The translations under genes were made by a program, and so were the position numbers. A model generated the notes under the pieces. That model did no database searches. It was not told where the DNA came from and saw nothing but the letters and a program-made list of their open reading frames with translations. A DNA stretch of 64,000 nucleotides from Planctomycetota bacterium (GTDB taxonomy: Bacteria > Planctomycetota > Planctomycetia > Pirellulales > Pirellulaceae). Of this stretch, positions 8,215 to 16,681 are shown piece by piece (the stretch's first letter is position 1; each line of letters opens with the position of its first letter). The stretch covers positions 232,712 to 296,711 of the forward strand of contig JABAAE010000001.1 in NCBI GenBank assembly GCA_014238905.1. The letters run 5' to 3'.

Positions 8215-9933
8215 ATGGCAATTCGTCGCATCGGACAAATTCTAGTCGATATGGGTTTCATTACCGACGAGCAATTGGAGATGTTGCTGGAGGAGCAGAG
8301 TCAGAATCCAGGTCAATTACTCGGTAAAATTGCCGAAGACATGGGGCTGATTACCGATGATCAAATTGCTCAGGGTCTCGCCGAGCAAATGAACATCCAG
8401 TTTGTTGATCTTGAGGGGGTGGAAATACCCAAGAACATTCTGGCAGAAGTCTCAGATGCGATGGCTCAACTTTACCGCGTGCTTCCTCTACGTCTGTCAG
8501 ATGACGTTCTCACGATCGCCACCTGCGATCCCCAAAACTTGGCCATGCAGGATGAATTGCGACGTTTCCTGGGATTTGAAATCCGTCTTTTGGTTGCCAC
8601 CGAAGTGCAAATCGAAAAGGCCCTGAAGAAGTATTACTCTGATGAAAACGAGAGTATCGAGAGCATTATCGAAGAACTCAAGGATGACGAGGCCTTGATG
8701 GCGGCCGCCAAGGAAATGGAGGGCGATGGCCCCATTGATCTTGGAAATGTATCCGAATTGGTTGACAGTGCTCCCGTTCGAAAACTGTTGAACATGGTAC
8801 TTCTACTGGCGATCAAAGATCACGCCAGCGATATTCACTTCGAACCGTTTGAAGATGAATTTCGAATCCGCATTAAATCCGATGGCGTTCTGTACGAGAT
8901 GGTGCCACCTCCACGCCACCTTGCCTTTGCGATTACAACGCGGATCAAGGTGATGGCCAATCTTGATATCGCCGAACGCCGCATGCCACAGGATGGACGA
9001 ATCGAGTTGTCGATCGGAGGACACCCTGTCGACCTGCGGGTGGCGGTATGCCCCACCATGTTTGGCGAGAGTGTCGTCTTACGAATCCTGGACCGCAGCG
9101 TGGTTTCACTGGATCTCAAGAATGTCGGAATGGATGACGATTTGATGACGGAGTTTCGAAGTGTTATTGAGAAACCCAACGGTATCATATTGGTCACCGG
9201 TCCGACCGGATCCGGAAAAACCACCACTCTGTATTCAGCGCTGTCAGAATTAAACCGGATTGAAGACAAGATCATCACGACCGAGGATCCGGTCGAGTAC
9301 GACATTGATGGCATTATCCAAATCCCGATTGACCATGACGTCGGAATCACGTTTGCCTCCTGCTTGCGCGCGATTCTTCGTCAAGACCCGGACAAAATTC
9401 TCGTTGGAGAAATCCGGGATATCGAAACGGCCGAAATTGCCGTTCAAGCATCCCTGACCGGGCACCTTGTCTTCAGTACTCTGCACACCAACGATGCCCC
9501 GAGCACAGTAACTCGCATGAAAGACATGGGAGTACCGACGTTTTTGATTACTGCTACCGTCGAGGCGATTCTCGCTCAGCGACTGGTCAGGCGTATTTGC
9601 CCGGAATGCCGTGAAGAAACCAAGCCCAGTGAGCAGATGCTTTTTGAGTTGCGGATGACCGAAGACGACGTCGCGGACAAAAAATTCTATCGGGGTGCCG
9701 GTTGCGATGTCTGCAATAACACCGGATACAAGGGCCGCGTCGGTTTGTTTGAGCTGATGATCATCGATGACGATCTGAGAGCCCTGATCATGACCAATGC
9801 GTCAGCGGATGAAATACGTGATTGTGCCAGTTCCAAGGGGATGGTAACGCTGCGACATGCTGGAATGCAATTTGTCTACGATGGCACGACCACTGTCGAC
9901 GAAATCGTCAGGGAAACCGTTTTGGATGCGTGA
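8215..9933 (+). CDS. GspE/PilB-type secretion ATPase, paralog 2
   Basis: A 572-residue ATPase of the same architecture as the protein at 4719: an N-terminal MshEN domain (IGQILVDMGFITDEQLE opens a two-helix repeat), Walker A GPTGSGKTTT (about 328), EDPVEYD, Walker B KILVGEIRD, His box TGHLVFSTLHTND, and a CPEC/CDVC tetracysteine zinc module. GGAG precedes the ATG by about 9 nt. It probably drives pseudopilus extension through the GspF/PilC protein immediately downstream. The two ATPases differ along their whole length, so this is an old duplication, not a recent one. Confidence 0.92.
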   Translation: MAIRRIGQILVDMGFITDEQLEMLLEEQSQNPGQLLGKIAEDMGLITDDQIAQGLAEQMNIQFVDLEGVEIPKNILAEVSDAMAQLYRVLPLRLSDDVLTIATCDPQNLAMQDELRRFLGFEIRLLVATEVQIEKALKKYYSDENESIESIIEELKDDEALMAAAKEMEGDGPIDLGNVSELVDSAPVRKLLNMVLLLAIKDHASDIHFEPFEDEFRIRIKSDGVLYEMVPPPRHLAFAITTRIKVMANLDIAERRMPQDGRIELSIGGHPVDLRVAVCPTMFGESVVLRILDRSVVSLDLKNVGMDDDLMTEFRSVIEKPNGIILVTGPTGSGKTTTLYSALSELNRIEDKIITTEDPVEYDIDGIIQIPIDHDVGITFASCLRAILRQDPDKILVGEIRDIETAEIAVQASLTGHLVFSTLHTNDAPSTVTRMKDMGVPTFLITATVEAILAQRLVRRICPECREETKPSEQMLFELRMTEDDVADKKFYRGAGCDVCNNTGYKGRVGLFELMIIDDDLRALIMTNASADEIRDCASSKGMVTLRHAGMQFVYDGTTTVDEIVRETVLDA

Positions 9934-10016
9934 TTTAGCCGACTATGAAATCAATTTTGGAAACATTTTTCAAACTAAAAAACCACTTAAAATAGAACCA
10001 TAACCGGGAAACGAAA

Positions 10017-11426
10017 ATGCCAACGTTTACATTCAAGGCGATGGATGCCCAAGGGCAGGAAATCGAAGACGTAATCGAAGCGCAAACTCAGGATGAAGCC
10101 CAGGCTACCATTCGGCAGATGGGCTATTTTGTCACTAAAATTGCTGTGCAAAAGTCCGAACAGAGCGGATCTGCGGCAACAGCAAACCAACGTCGCAAGA
10201 CTTTCGCAGTCTCCGGCGCCGGTGGAAAAACAATGGTGCGTTTCACACGGCAACTGTCGATTCTTCAAGACGCGGGGCTTCCTATCCTGAGAAGTCTGAA
10301 GATCCTCGAAGGACAGTCCAAACCTGGTGCCCTCAAGAATTCGCTGATTGATGTGTGCGACGAAATTGAGTCGGGTGCAACCCTTTCAGAAGCTATGGCT
10401 AAATCACCCAAGGCGTTTGATCGCCTCTACGTGAACATGATTAAGGCCGGTGAAGCGGGCGGATCCCTCGAGGTAATTCTCCGTCGTCTCGCAGAATTCA
10501 AGGAAAGAACGCAGTCGCTAAAAAACAAAATTGTGGGTGCCATGATTTACCCGGTCATGGTCGTTCTTTTCACCGTGAGCATTTTGACGTTCATCATGCT
10601 GTACATCATCCCGGAATTCAAAAAGATGTTTGAAGAATTCGAGATGACGCTACCTGCGATTACGGAACTGTTGATCGAGTTGTCCAATAAGATCGCAAAA
10701 TATTGGTTCATGATTCCACTCATTCCGATGTCCATCATCATATTCATCATGCTCGTGCGAAAGTTTAAGGCGGGCCGATACGGCTGGGACCTGGCAATGT
10801 TAAAAATACCGGTGATGGGCAAGCTTGTCGAAAAGAGCAACTTATCCCGCACCCAACGAACGCTTGGTGCCCTGGTGGCTTCCGGTGTTCCGATCCTCGA
10901 ATCACTGGCCATTACCCGGGAGACGTCCGGAAACTCGGTCTATGAAAAAGTCTTCCTGAAAGTCACCGATTCAATTCGAGAAGGAGAGACGATTGCGAGG
11001 CCAATGCGCATCTATGCCAAGACGTCTTTTCACCCGGTCGCCCTCTTTTTCTGGGTCGCGGTAGGCGCGGTCCCTCCGCTTTCGATACTGCTGATCAAAC
11101 CCGAATTCACCGAGGTCGCCTTTTATGGAAGTGGTGCCTTGGGTGTCATCCTGGGGTTGTTTTACCTGATGAAAATGAACACGCCCTGTGTGGAGGAATT
11201 GGTGATCAACATGATCGACGTCGGTGAAGAAACCGGCGAACTCGACGTGATGCTTTACAAGGTTGCGGACTACTACGAAGAAGAAGTCAACACACTAACC
11301 GAGGGGATGATCAAGATGATCGAGCCTCTTTTGATCATCTTCCTGGGTCTGACGATCCTGTTTATTGTTGCAGCACTCTTCCTGCCACTGGTCAAGATGA
11401 TCAGCGGTCTGGCCGGAGGCAGTTAA
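10017..11426 (+). CDS. GspF/PilC inner-membrane platform protein with extra membrane segment
   Basis: A 469-residue platform protein that couples the ATPase to the pseudopilus. The N-terminal domain starts with MPTFTFKAMDAQGQEI. Two T2SSF repeats follow: the first has FTRQLSILQDAGLPILRSL and a membrane pair near residues 175-250, and the second has RTLGALVASGVPILESL and NMIDVGEETGELD, then a final hydrophobic segment. It is longer than the usual 400 or so residues. Residues about 337-387 (11025-11177), between REGETIARPM and the NMIDVGEETGELD motif, hold two hydrophobic stretches that canonical GspF lacks. It is the only platform protein in the window, so it must serve both PilB-like ATPases and PilT unless another lies elsewhere. 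Confidence 0.92.
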   Translation: MPTFTFKAMDAQGQEIEDVIEAQTQDEAQATIRQMGYFVTKIAVQKSEQSGSAATANQRRKTFAVSGAGGKTMVRFTRQLSILQDAGLPILRSLKILEGQSKPGALKNSLIDVCDEIESGATLSEAMAKSPKAFDRLYVNMIKAGEAGGSLEVILRRLAEFKERTQSLKNKIVGAMIYPVMVVLFTVSILTFIMLYIIPEFKKMFEEFEMTLPAITELLIELSNKIAKYWFMIPLIPMSIIIFIMLVRKFKAGRYGWDLAMLKIPVMGKLVEKSNLSRTQRTLGALVASGVPILESLAITRETSGNSVYEKVFLKVTDSIREGETIARPMRIYAKTSFHPVALFFWVAVGAVPPLSILLIKPEFTEVAFYGSGALGVILGLFYLMKMNTPCVEELVINMIDVGEETGELDVMLYKVADYYEEEVNTLTEGMIKMIEPLLIIFLGLTILFIVAALFLPLVKMISGLAGGS

Positions 11427-11962
11427 ATCAAAAAATGAATTAATTATTTAAACACCAAGGCTGACCTGAAAACTCAGGACGGGCCGACAGAAATTGGCCG
11501 GGAGTTCCGATTCCCGGCAACGTCAATCCAGGTATTGTTTTCAGCAGCATTGTTTTCAGCAGTGCCGAAAACGAAGCCTCGGGCAAAAAAAACGGACAAA
11601 ACAAAGCAGCGACTGGCACATCATTACCCCAAAGACAAATTGTCCCCAAGGTAACTTGTCGCAGGCCAGTCGCAACAAAACAGATTCGAAATTCGTTGCG
11701 ATACAAAATTCGTTGCACGACGAAATTCGATTCGGACCGTCGGCAAATCGATTGCCTTTAACCAGGTGACGATTCCGTCGTTGACATGATTACTTTTCCT
11801 ATCATTTGACCAATTCCGGTTCTATCACCAACGACAGAACTTTCGAATCAAGGCTGAAATTATTAATGAACCTCAACTCGATCGATGCAAATCCGTCTTG
11901 TGAACCATCGATCTTGTGATTGACCATCCCATTTCCTGACAGAATATCCAGCGGGAGCTGAA
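11427..11962 (+). other. Intergenic region with hairpins and short duplications
   Basis: 536 bp without a recognisable gene. Two hairpins stand shortly after the gspF stop: CCTGA/TCAGG at about 11465-11478 and GCCGGGA (11497-11503) with TCCCGGC (11512-11518). Neither is followed by a T-run. Two adjacent copies of attgttttcagcagc lie at 11534-11562 and a repeated aaattcgttgc near 11690-11715. It may contain the promoter for the pseudopilin genes. Confidence 0.45.
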
Positions 11963-13033
11963 ATGAGACCTTTCCAATATCAATCAAGAGCCCAGTCCAA
12001 ACCGACAGCCCTTTTGCACGAGTGTTCGGTGAAACGGCACCGTCAAGCGGGTTTTACCCTGATCGAGCTACTGGTGGTAATCATTATCATCGGCATCCTG
12101 GCCGGATTGTTAATCCCTGCCATCGGCAGCGCCATGAGGCGTACCAAGGAGTTTACGATTCAGAAAGAAATTCTTGATCTGAAAGGCGCGATAGAAAGCT
12201 TCAAGACCAAGTATGGTGTTTACCCGATTGATTTCAGTCTAAAGTACGCCGCCCTGAACGATGACACTGAATTTAATCAGTACCGAAATTTGGTCAGTCA
12301 ATTTGTGGATCGGCTCAGTTCACGGCACGCTTATGGCAATGCTGGCTATACAGTTTTGGATCCTGCGGCTGAGCTGCCTAATCCGTGGTTTGGTGTGATC
12401 GACGGAAGTCCTAACGTTCGGTCTCCTGGAACTCTCAGCGCCGCTGAGGGTTACGTCTTTCTTTTGGGAGAACTAACTAACAATCCAGAATACCCCTTAG
12501 GCTACCTCTTTGATGGTTCCAACTGGGTTATCGATCCCAATGGTCAGCAGAATTCTTATTACTCCTTTAAAGACTCCGACTTGACGGACCTCGATTCCGA
12601 TGGCTGGCCGGAATTCTGTCCGGGTAGCGGGCCCAAAATCCCGTATTGCTATTATGACTCGCGGACGTATCAGGGACTGCAGTCCTGGTCATTTGTAGCC
12701 GGAAATGACAACGTCATTGATTACACCGAACTCACCGAAAGACTTCTAAACTTCATCAAGGTCGATGAGACAGACGTCCTCGACCCCGATATCGGATGGT
12801 GCTATCCCTATTCGGACTTTGATCAATCCGGAGTACCAAACGGGCCCTTCATCTTTGAACAACCCGAAGGATTCCAAATTATTAGCGGTGGCATGGATGG
12901 CAGTTACGGCAAAGGGGCCAATCAGTTTCCCGGCGTTCGCTTTTCAAAAAATGAAGACAACGGTTTGATCGTAGCCCACCGCGACAATCTGGTCAGTTTC
13001 CGCGAGGGACGACTGGACAATGAATTCGAGTAG
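11963..13033 (+). CDS. Type II secretion pseudopilin, GspG-like
   Basis: A 356-residue prepilin. After a 30-residue basic leader comes the prepilin peptidase site G|FTLIELLVVIIIIGILAG, with Phe at +1 and Glu at +5 as in major pseudopilins. The charged helix after it (AMRRTKEFTIQKEILDLKGA) and KYGVYP match the GspG family. It is much longer than enterobacterial GspG (about 140 residues). The extra C-terminal part is acidic and has a DxDxDG-type stretch (DLDSDGWPEF) that could bind calcium. GGGAG lies about 7 nt before the ATG. The next pseudopilin begins 4 bp after the stop, so the genes are cotranscribed and probably translationally coupled. Confidence 0.85.
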   Translation: MRPFQYQSRAQSKPTALLHECSVKRHRQAGFTLIELLVVIIIIGILAGLLIPAIGSAMRRTKEFTIQKEILDLKGAIESFKTKYGVYPIDFSLKYAALNDDTEFNQYRNLVSQFVDRLSSRHAYGNAGYTVLDPAAELPNPWFGVIDGSPNVRSPGTLSAAEGYVFLLGELTNNPEYPLGYLFDGSNWVIDPNGQQNSYYSFKDSDLTDLDSDGWPEFCPGSGPKIPYCYYDSRTYQGLQSWSFVAGNDNVIDYTELTERLLNFIKVDETDVLDPDIGWCYPYSDFDQSGVPNGPFIFEQPEGFQIISGGMDGSYGKGANQFPGVRFSKNEDNGLIVAHRDNLVSFREGRLDNEFE

Positions 13034-13036
13034 ACA

Positions 13037-14239
13037 ATGAATTCGGGTAATCAGGAAACCCCTTTGAGTACTGGAAACAACATTACGGAACGGTTTATGA
13101 AACGTCTCTCCAAAAAATCCGGATTCACTCTGATTGAAGCCTTGTTGGTGATCGCCATCATTGCCGTCATGTCATCGATGTCGCTGATGGTTTTGGCCGA
13201 CGCGGCCAACTCGGCCAAAATTTCCAGGGCCAAGGTCCAGATCCGAAAGATCAATGATTTGATTATGGATCGCTGGGAAGAATTCCAATCACGCCCATTG
13301 CCGTTTCGATCACCGATTCGTTTTCCACCCCTTTGCGGTACTAAAAACAATGGACGAATCCGGCTATACGCCTTACGGGAATTAATGCGATTGGAGATGC
13401 CGGATCGGTACACGGATATTCTGTCGGGGGCGCAAGAAATTCCGTTTGAGCTTTACGATGCCAACGGAAATTTGGTGGATCCTCACCCGGCGCCGATGGT
13501 TCCTCAGTTTTTTAATGTCGGCTCCAACTCACTTCATGATTTTTACATGCGCCAACTCACGCCGAACTGCTCTCCTGCCCATCAGGGTGCCGAATGCCTG
13601 TACCTGATTCTGCTTTCGATTCAGGATGAATATGGCAATGGGCTGGATGCTTTTTCCGATTCTGAAATTGGCGATGTTGATAATGACGGCATGAAAGAGA
13701 TCCTGGACCCCTGGGGGACGCCGATCTCTTGGTTGCGATGGGCTCCTGGATTGAGTGAACCGGTAAGCAAATTCACCCCTTTTTGGACGGCTCCACCTAC
13801 GTTTCCTACCACCGGGTTTACCTCTCCTGTTCAGAGTGGAATTGCGGAAACGGATCCTGACCCGTTTGACCCTCACATGACTGATATGCGACTGGACCCC
13901 AATGATACCAATCCGGCGGACAATACATTTCGACTCGTTCCTTTGATTTATTCAGCCGGCCCTGACCGGGAATATGATATTTGGCGAAGAGATGAAACGG
14001 ATTTTGATTTCCACAATTTTGGCAGCGGATTGACCCTGATTAATTATACCGATGTCAACACCATGATTTACTTGAACGACCCGTACGCTGGGTTAGGACT
14101 GGCCGATGATGACACCCCTTCAGTCGGTTTCAGAATTGACTGTAGCGGCAGTGCGACCGACCTGAGCCAACTCAATCAACCCAATGGGATCGAAGGCTAT
14201 TTCGACAACATTGACAACCACTTTGGATTCGAAGAATAA
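13037..14239 (+). CDS. Type II secretion pseudopilin (GspG/GspH-like)
   Basis: A 400-residue prepilin-like protein. The cleavage site is KKSG|FTLIEALLVIAIIAVM, with Glu at +5. A further in-frame ATG at 13097 would give a conventional 9-residue leader (MKRLSKKSG) and may be the real start; 13037 is used here because it sits 4 bp after the preceding stop. The globular part contains DVDNDGMKEILDPWGTPISW. It combines a DxDxDG calcium-type loop with the DPWG-P stretch typical of GspG-type globular domains. It lies between two other pseudopilin genes with gaps of 3 and 12 bp. Confidence 0.8.
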   Translation: MNSGNQETPLSTGNNITERFMKRLSKKSGFTLIEALLVIAIIAVMSSMSLMVLADAANSAKISRAKVQIRKINDLIMDRWEEFQSRPLPFRSPIRFPPLCGTKNNGRIRLYALRELMRLEMPDRYTDILSGAQEIPFELYDANGNLVDPHPAPMVPQFFNVGSNSLHDFYMRQLTPNCSPAHQGAECLYLILLSIQDEYGNGLDAFSDSEIGDVDNDGMKEILDPWGTPISWLRWAPGLSEPVSKFTPFWTAPPTFPTTGFTSPVQSGIAETDPDPFDPHMTDMRLDPNDTNPADNTFRLVPLIYSAGPDREYDIWRRDETDFDFHNFGSGLTLINYTDVNTMIYLNDPYAGLGLADDDTPSVGFRIDCSGSATDLSQLNQPNGIEGYFDNIDNHFGFEE

Positions 14240-14251
14240 GGGAATAAGCCG

Positions 14252-15421
14252 ATGAGACAGCTGATAAAAAATCGTCGCCTACCCGCCGGCTTCACACTGG
14301 TCGAAATACTGGTGGTCGTTGCCATCATGATGGTCCTGGTTGGAGTAGCAATTCCAGCGATCCGGTTTTTGACGAAAAACGACACTGTTCGGGAAGCTGC
14401 CCGCACGGTAAATCTGTTTATTGAATCGGCACGGGCAGAAGCGATCAACGAAGGATTTGCGGGAGTCTGGCTGGAACGTGACGGCAACGCAAACAAAGTA
14501 ACCCGGTTATACAAAGTGCGGCGTCCGCCATTGTACTCGGGCGATTTTGTCGACGTCAAAACTTATGTTGAACCGATCGAAAACGGCGGAGTCTTGGACC
14601 CAGTCCAGTTCAATCTCTATTTTATTGAAAACGAAAATGTCCTCTTTGCACAATCCCTTGGTACCAATGCCCTTTCCAGGGGAATCCGGATCAATGACCG
14701 AATCCAGCTGAATAACAAGGGCCCCTGGTATCAGATATTGACGACTCCTGTTCTGGGAGCTCACCCTGATCCCGCCGAAAACCAACCCGCTTACAGGGTA
14801 TCGGTTGCTCTCAACACCCTGTCGTTTGACAATTCAAACAGTTATTCGGGAACCAGCTACAACAACTACCTCGTTCCTTTGGCTGGGTATGTTATGTTTC
14901 GGATCGAACGGGCTCCTCTCATCTCGACTCGGGACTACTTGCAGCTTCCCAAAGGCACCTATGTGAACCTCAAAGACTCCGGTTTTGCGGTCGACCCAAC
15001 GGCTCAGCTTGGTGTTTTGGAGGACGGTGAACGACTCGGCGGCAGTGAATTTGCCAATAATCCCAACTTCTTGGAAAAGATCCGTCCGGTATTGATTACT
15101 TTTCGCAAAGACGGATCGGTCGACCGAGTCGACTTCCAGGTGTTGCCTGTCGATCCTGCCTTGACTGATCCAAACGACTTTACGCCTGCCAGTGAATTTC
15201 CCCGGACCAATATCTTTCTGCATGTTGCCGCCGAACCGGAATCACTGGACCCCAACCATGATCCCCTAACCGATCTTGATAACCTGTGGATCATGATTTC
15301 ACGTACCAATGGAACCGTGCTAAGTGGGGATTCCATGACAGCGAGTGCTACAACAGCCCCCGAAAAACGTGCTCAGTCTCGCCGAGGGGTTCGGGACGGA
15401 CAAAACCAAACCGCCAACTAA
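14252..15421 (+). CDS. Type II secretion pseudopilin, GspH-like
   Basis: A 389-residue minor pseudopilin. A 13-residue basic leader ends at PAG|FTLVEILVVVAIMMVLVG, with Glu at +5. The sequence then has REAARTVNLFIESARAEAI, which resembles the GspH/FimT helix where minor pilins show A-R-x-L-x-x-x-L-x-x-A-R. The C-terminal half is beta-rich and lacks cysteines. It belongs to the same tight gene string (12 bp after the previous stop, 11 bp before the next start). Its assignment as H is by helix pattern only. Confidence 0.8.
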   Translation: MRQLIKNRRLPAGFTLVEILVVVAIMMVLVGVAIPAIRFLTKNDTVREAARTVNLFIESARAEAINEGFAGVWLERDGNANKVTRLYKVRRPPLYSGDFVDVKTYVEPIENGGVLDPVQFNLYFIENENVLFAQSLGTNALSRGIRINDRIQLNNKGPWYQILTTPVLGAHPDPAENQPAYRVSVALNTLSFDNSNSYSGTSYNNYLVPLAGYVMFRIERAPLISTRDYLQLPKGTYVNLKDSGFAVDPTAQLGVLEDGERLGGSEFANNPNFLEKIRPVLITFRKDGSVDRVDFQVLPVDPALTDPNDFTPASEFPRTNIFLHVAAEPESLDPNHDPLTDLDNLWIMISRTNGTVLSGDSMTASATTAPEKRAQSRRGVRDGQNQTAN

Positions 15422-15432
15422 ACGAGTTCTCG

Positions 15433-16620
15433 ATGAATGCTTTACCTAAAACAATCCGAAAACGTAGCGGGATAACCATTACCGAGGCATTAGCCTCCAT
15501 CGCGGTTGCGGCGGTGGGATTGTTTGCCGTACTGGCGGTGATTCCGTTTGCAGCCAGGCAAACCGGGGCTGGCCTTGATTTGGACAGCTCAGTCGCCATG
15601 GGGAAAAACGCATTTCAGGATTTTGACGTCCGTGGGATGGGAAACCCGAGAAACTGGAGAGTCGCCTATCGCCCCGGGGCCGGTAATAATGTAGCCCCTA
15701 CGGCAGGTGACATCTGGGGAAAAACCATCGTGATCGACCCTCTTTTTCTGAACCAGAATTTCGCTGGAATTAATGTCAACAACGAGGGTTCTCCCACTTT
15801 CAGTCCAGAAATCGCCGTCTTTCCTTTTTCCCTGTATCACCAAGAGGCAAACAGGACCCCCTACACGGTGACCAGGATGAATCTTGCCGCCAACGGAACG
15901 GCCTACAATATGGCAACTGCCGAATCGGTTTTTCGCTCCATGAACGAACTCGTCTTTGACGAACCCGCCGACAAGTTGAATTTTCCTCCACAGAGCTTCA
16001 AGCGGGACGGCACCGTTGAATTAAAACGTAATTACCGAGGGGACATTACCTGGATGGCGATGGTCGTTCCGGAACGATGTAATCCTTTGATGGTGGCAAA
16101 CGCCAATTCGGAAATAAATCCCCATTTCTATCGGCTCTACGTCATTGTTTTCAAGAATCGCCAACTGAATTATCGCCAAGGGACCGGATCCGGCGAAGCC
16201 GTTTATAGGGCGAACCCGATAGGTAATGGACAACGGGGAGGTGATTTTGAATTTGACTTGATGACCAATTTCGAAGATGGCATGGTTTTGCCTGTCGCAA
16301 ACCAGCTCCAAGAGGGAGATTACTTAAACGCCGGTGATTGGGTCCTGCTAACTGATTACAACCAAATCCCACCTAGCGGTGGTCCAGCGGCTCAAACTGG
16401 AACACAGTGGCTTTTTTATCAAATCCAGCGTGTCGGCACTCCAGGAAAGGTCAACAGAGATGGCAACAACACGATTGTGACCTTATCCGGACCGGATTGG
16501 ACGGGTGACATCGATTTACAAACTCCCCTGCGTGAAGCCAGAGCAATCGTCCTGTCCAACGTGATCACTGTTTACGAAAAGACGATCCGCATCGAGTATG
16601 ACTCGATCTGGAACGAATAA
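15433..16620 (+). CDS. Type II secretion pseudopilin, GspI/PilV-like
   Basis: A 395-residue minor pseudopilin. Its leader is RKRSG|ITITEALASIAVAAVGLFAV: the +1 residue is Ile instead of Phe, while Glu is kept at +5. The hydrophobic helix, rich in Ala/Val, runs to about residue 35. The ATG at 15433 was chosen because it gives a short basic leader; an in-frame start at 15286 would extend 147 bases into the preceding gene. The globular part is beta-rich. It probably forms part of the priming tip with the K- and J-like proteins that follow. Confidence 0.8.
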   Translation: MNALPKTIRKRSGITITEALASIAVAAVGLFAVLAVIPFAARQTGAGLDLDSSVAMGKNAFQDFDVRGMGNPRNWRVAYRPGAGNNVAPTAGDIWGKTIVIDPLFLNQNFAGINVNNEGSPTFSPEIAVFPFSLYHQEANRTPYTVTRMNLAANGTAYNMATAESVFRSMNELVFDEPADKLNFPPQSFKRDGTVELKRNYRGDITWMAMVVPERCNPLMVANANSEINPHFYRLYVIVFKNRQLNYRQGTGSGEAVYRANPIGNGQRGGDFEFDLMTNFEDGMVLPVANQLQEGDYLNAGDWVLLTDYNQIPPSGGPAAQTGTQWLFYQIQRVGTPGKVNRDGNNTIVTLSGPDWTGDIDLQTPLREARAIVLSNVITVYEKTIRIEYDSIWNE

Positions 16621-16622
16621 GC

Positions 16623-16648
16623 CAACCCAGCCTTCGGGTTGATTTTTT
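16623..16648 (+). terminator. Weak intrinsic terminator or attenuator inside the pseudopilin operon
   Basis: CAACCC (16623-16628) pairs with GGGTTG (16636-16641) across a 7-nt loop and is followed by ATTTTTT. The stem is only 6 bp, so read-through is likely. It stands between the four small pseudopilin genes and the giant GspK-like gene, where partial termination would lower expression of the tip protein relative to the others. Confidence 0.45.
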
Positions 16649-16681
16649 CCTGTTTTATTTTTTCATTATAAGGCGAATCTG

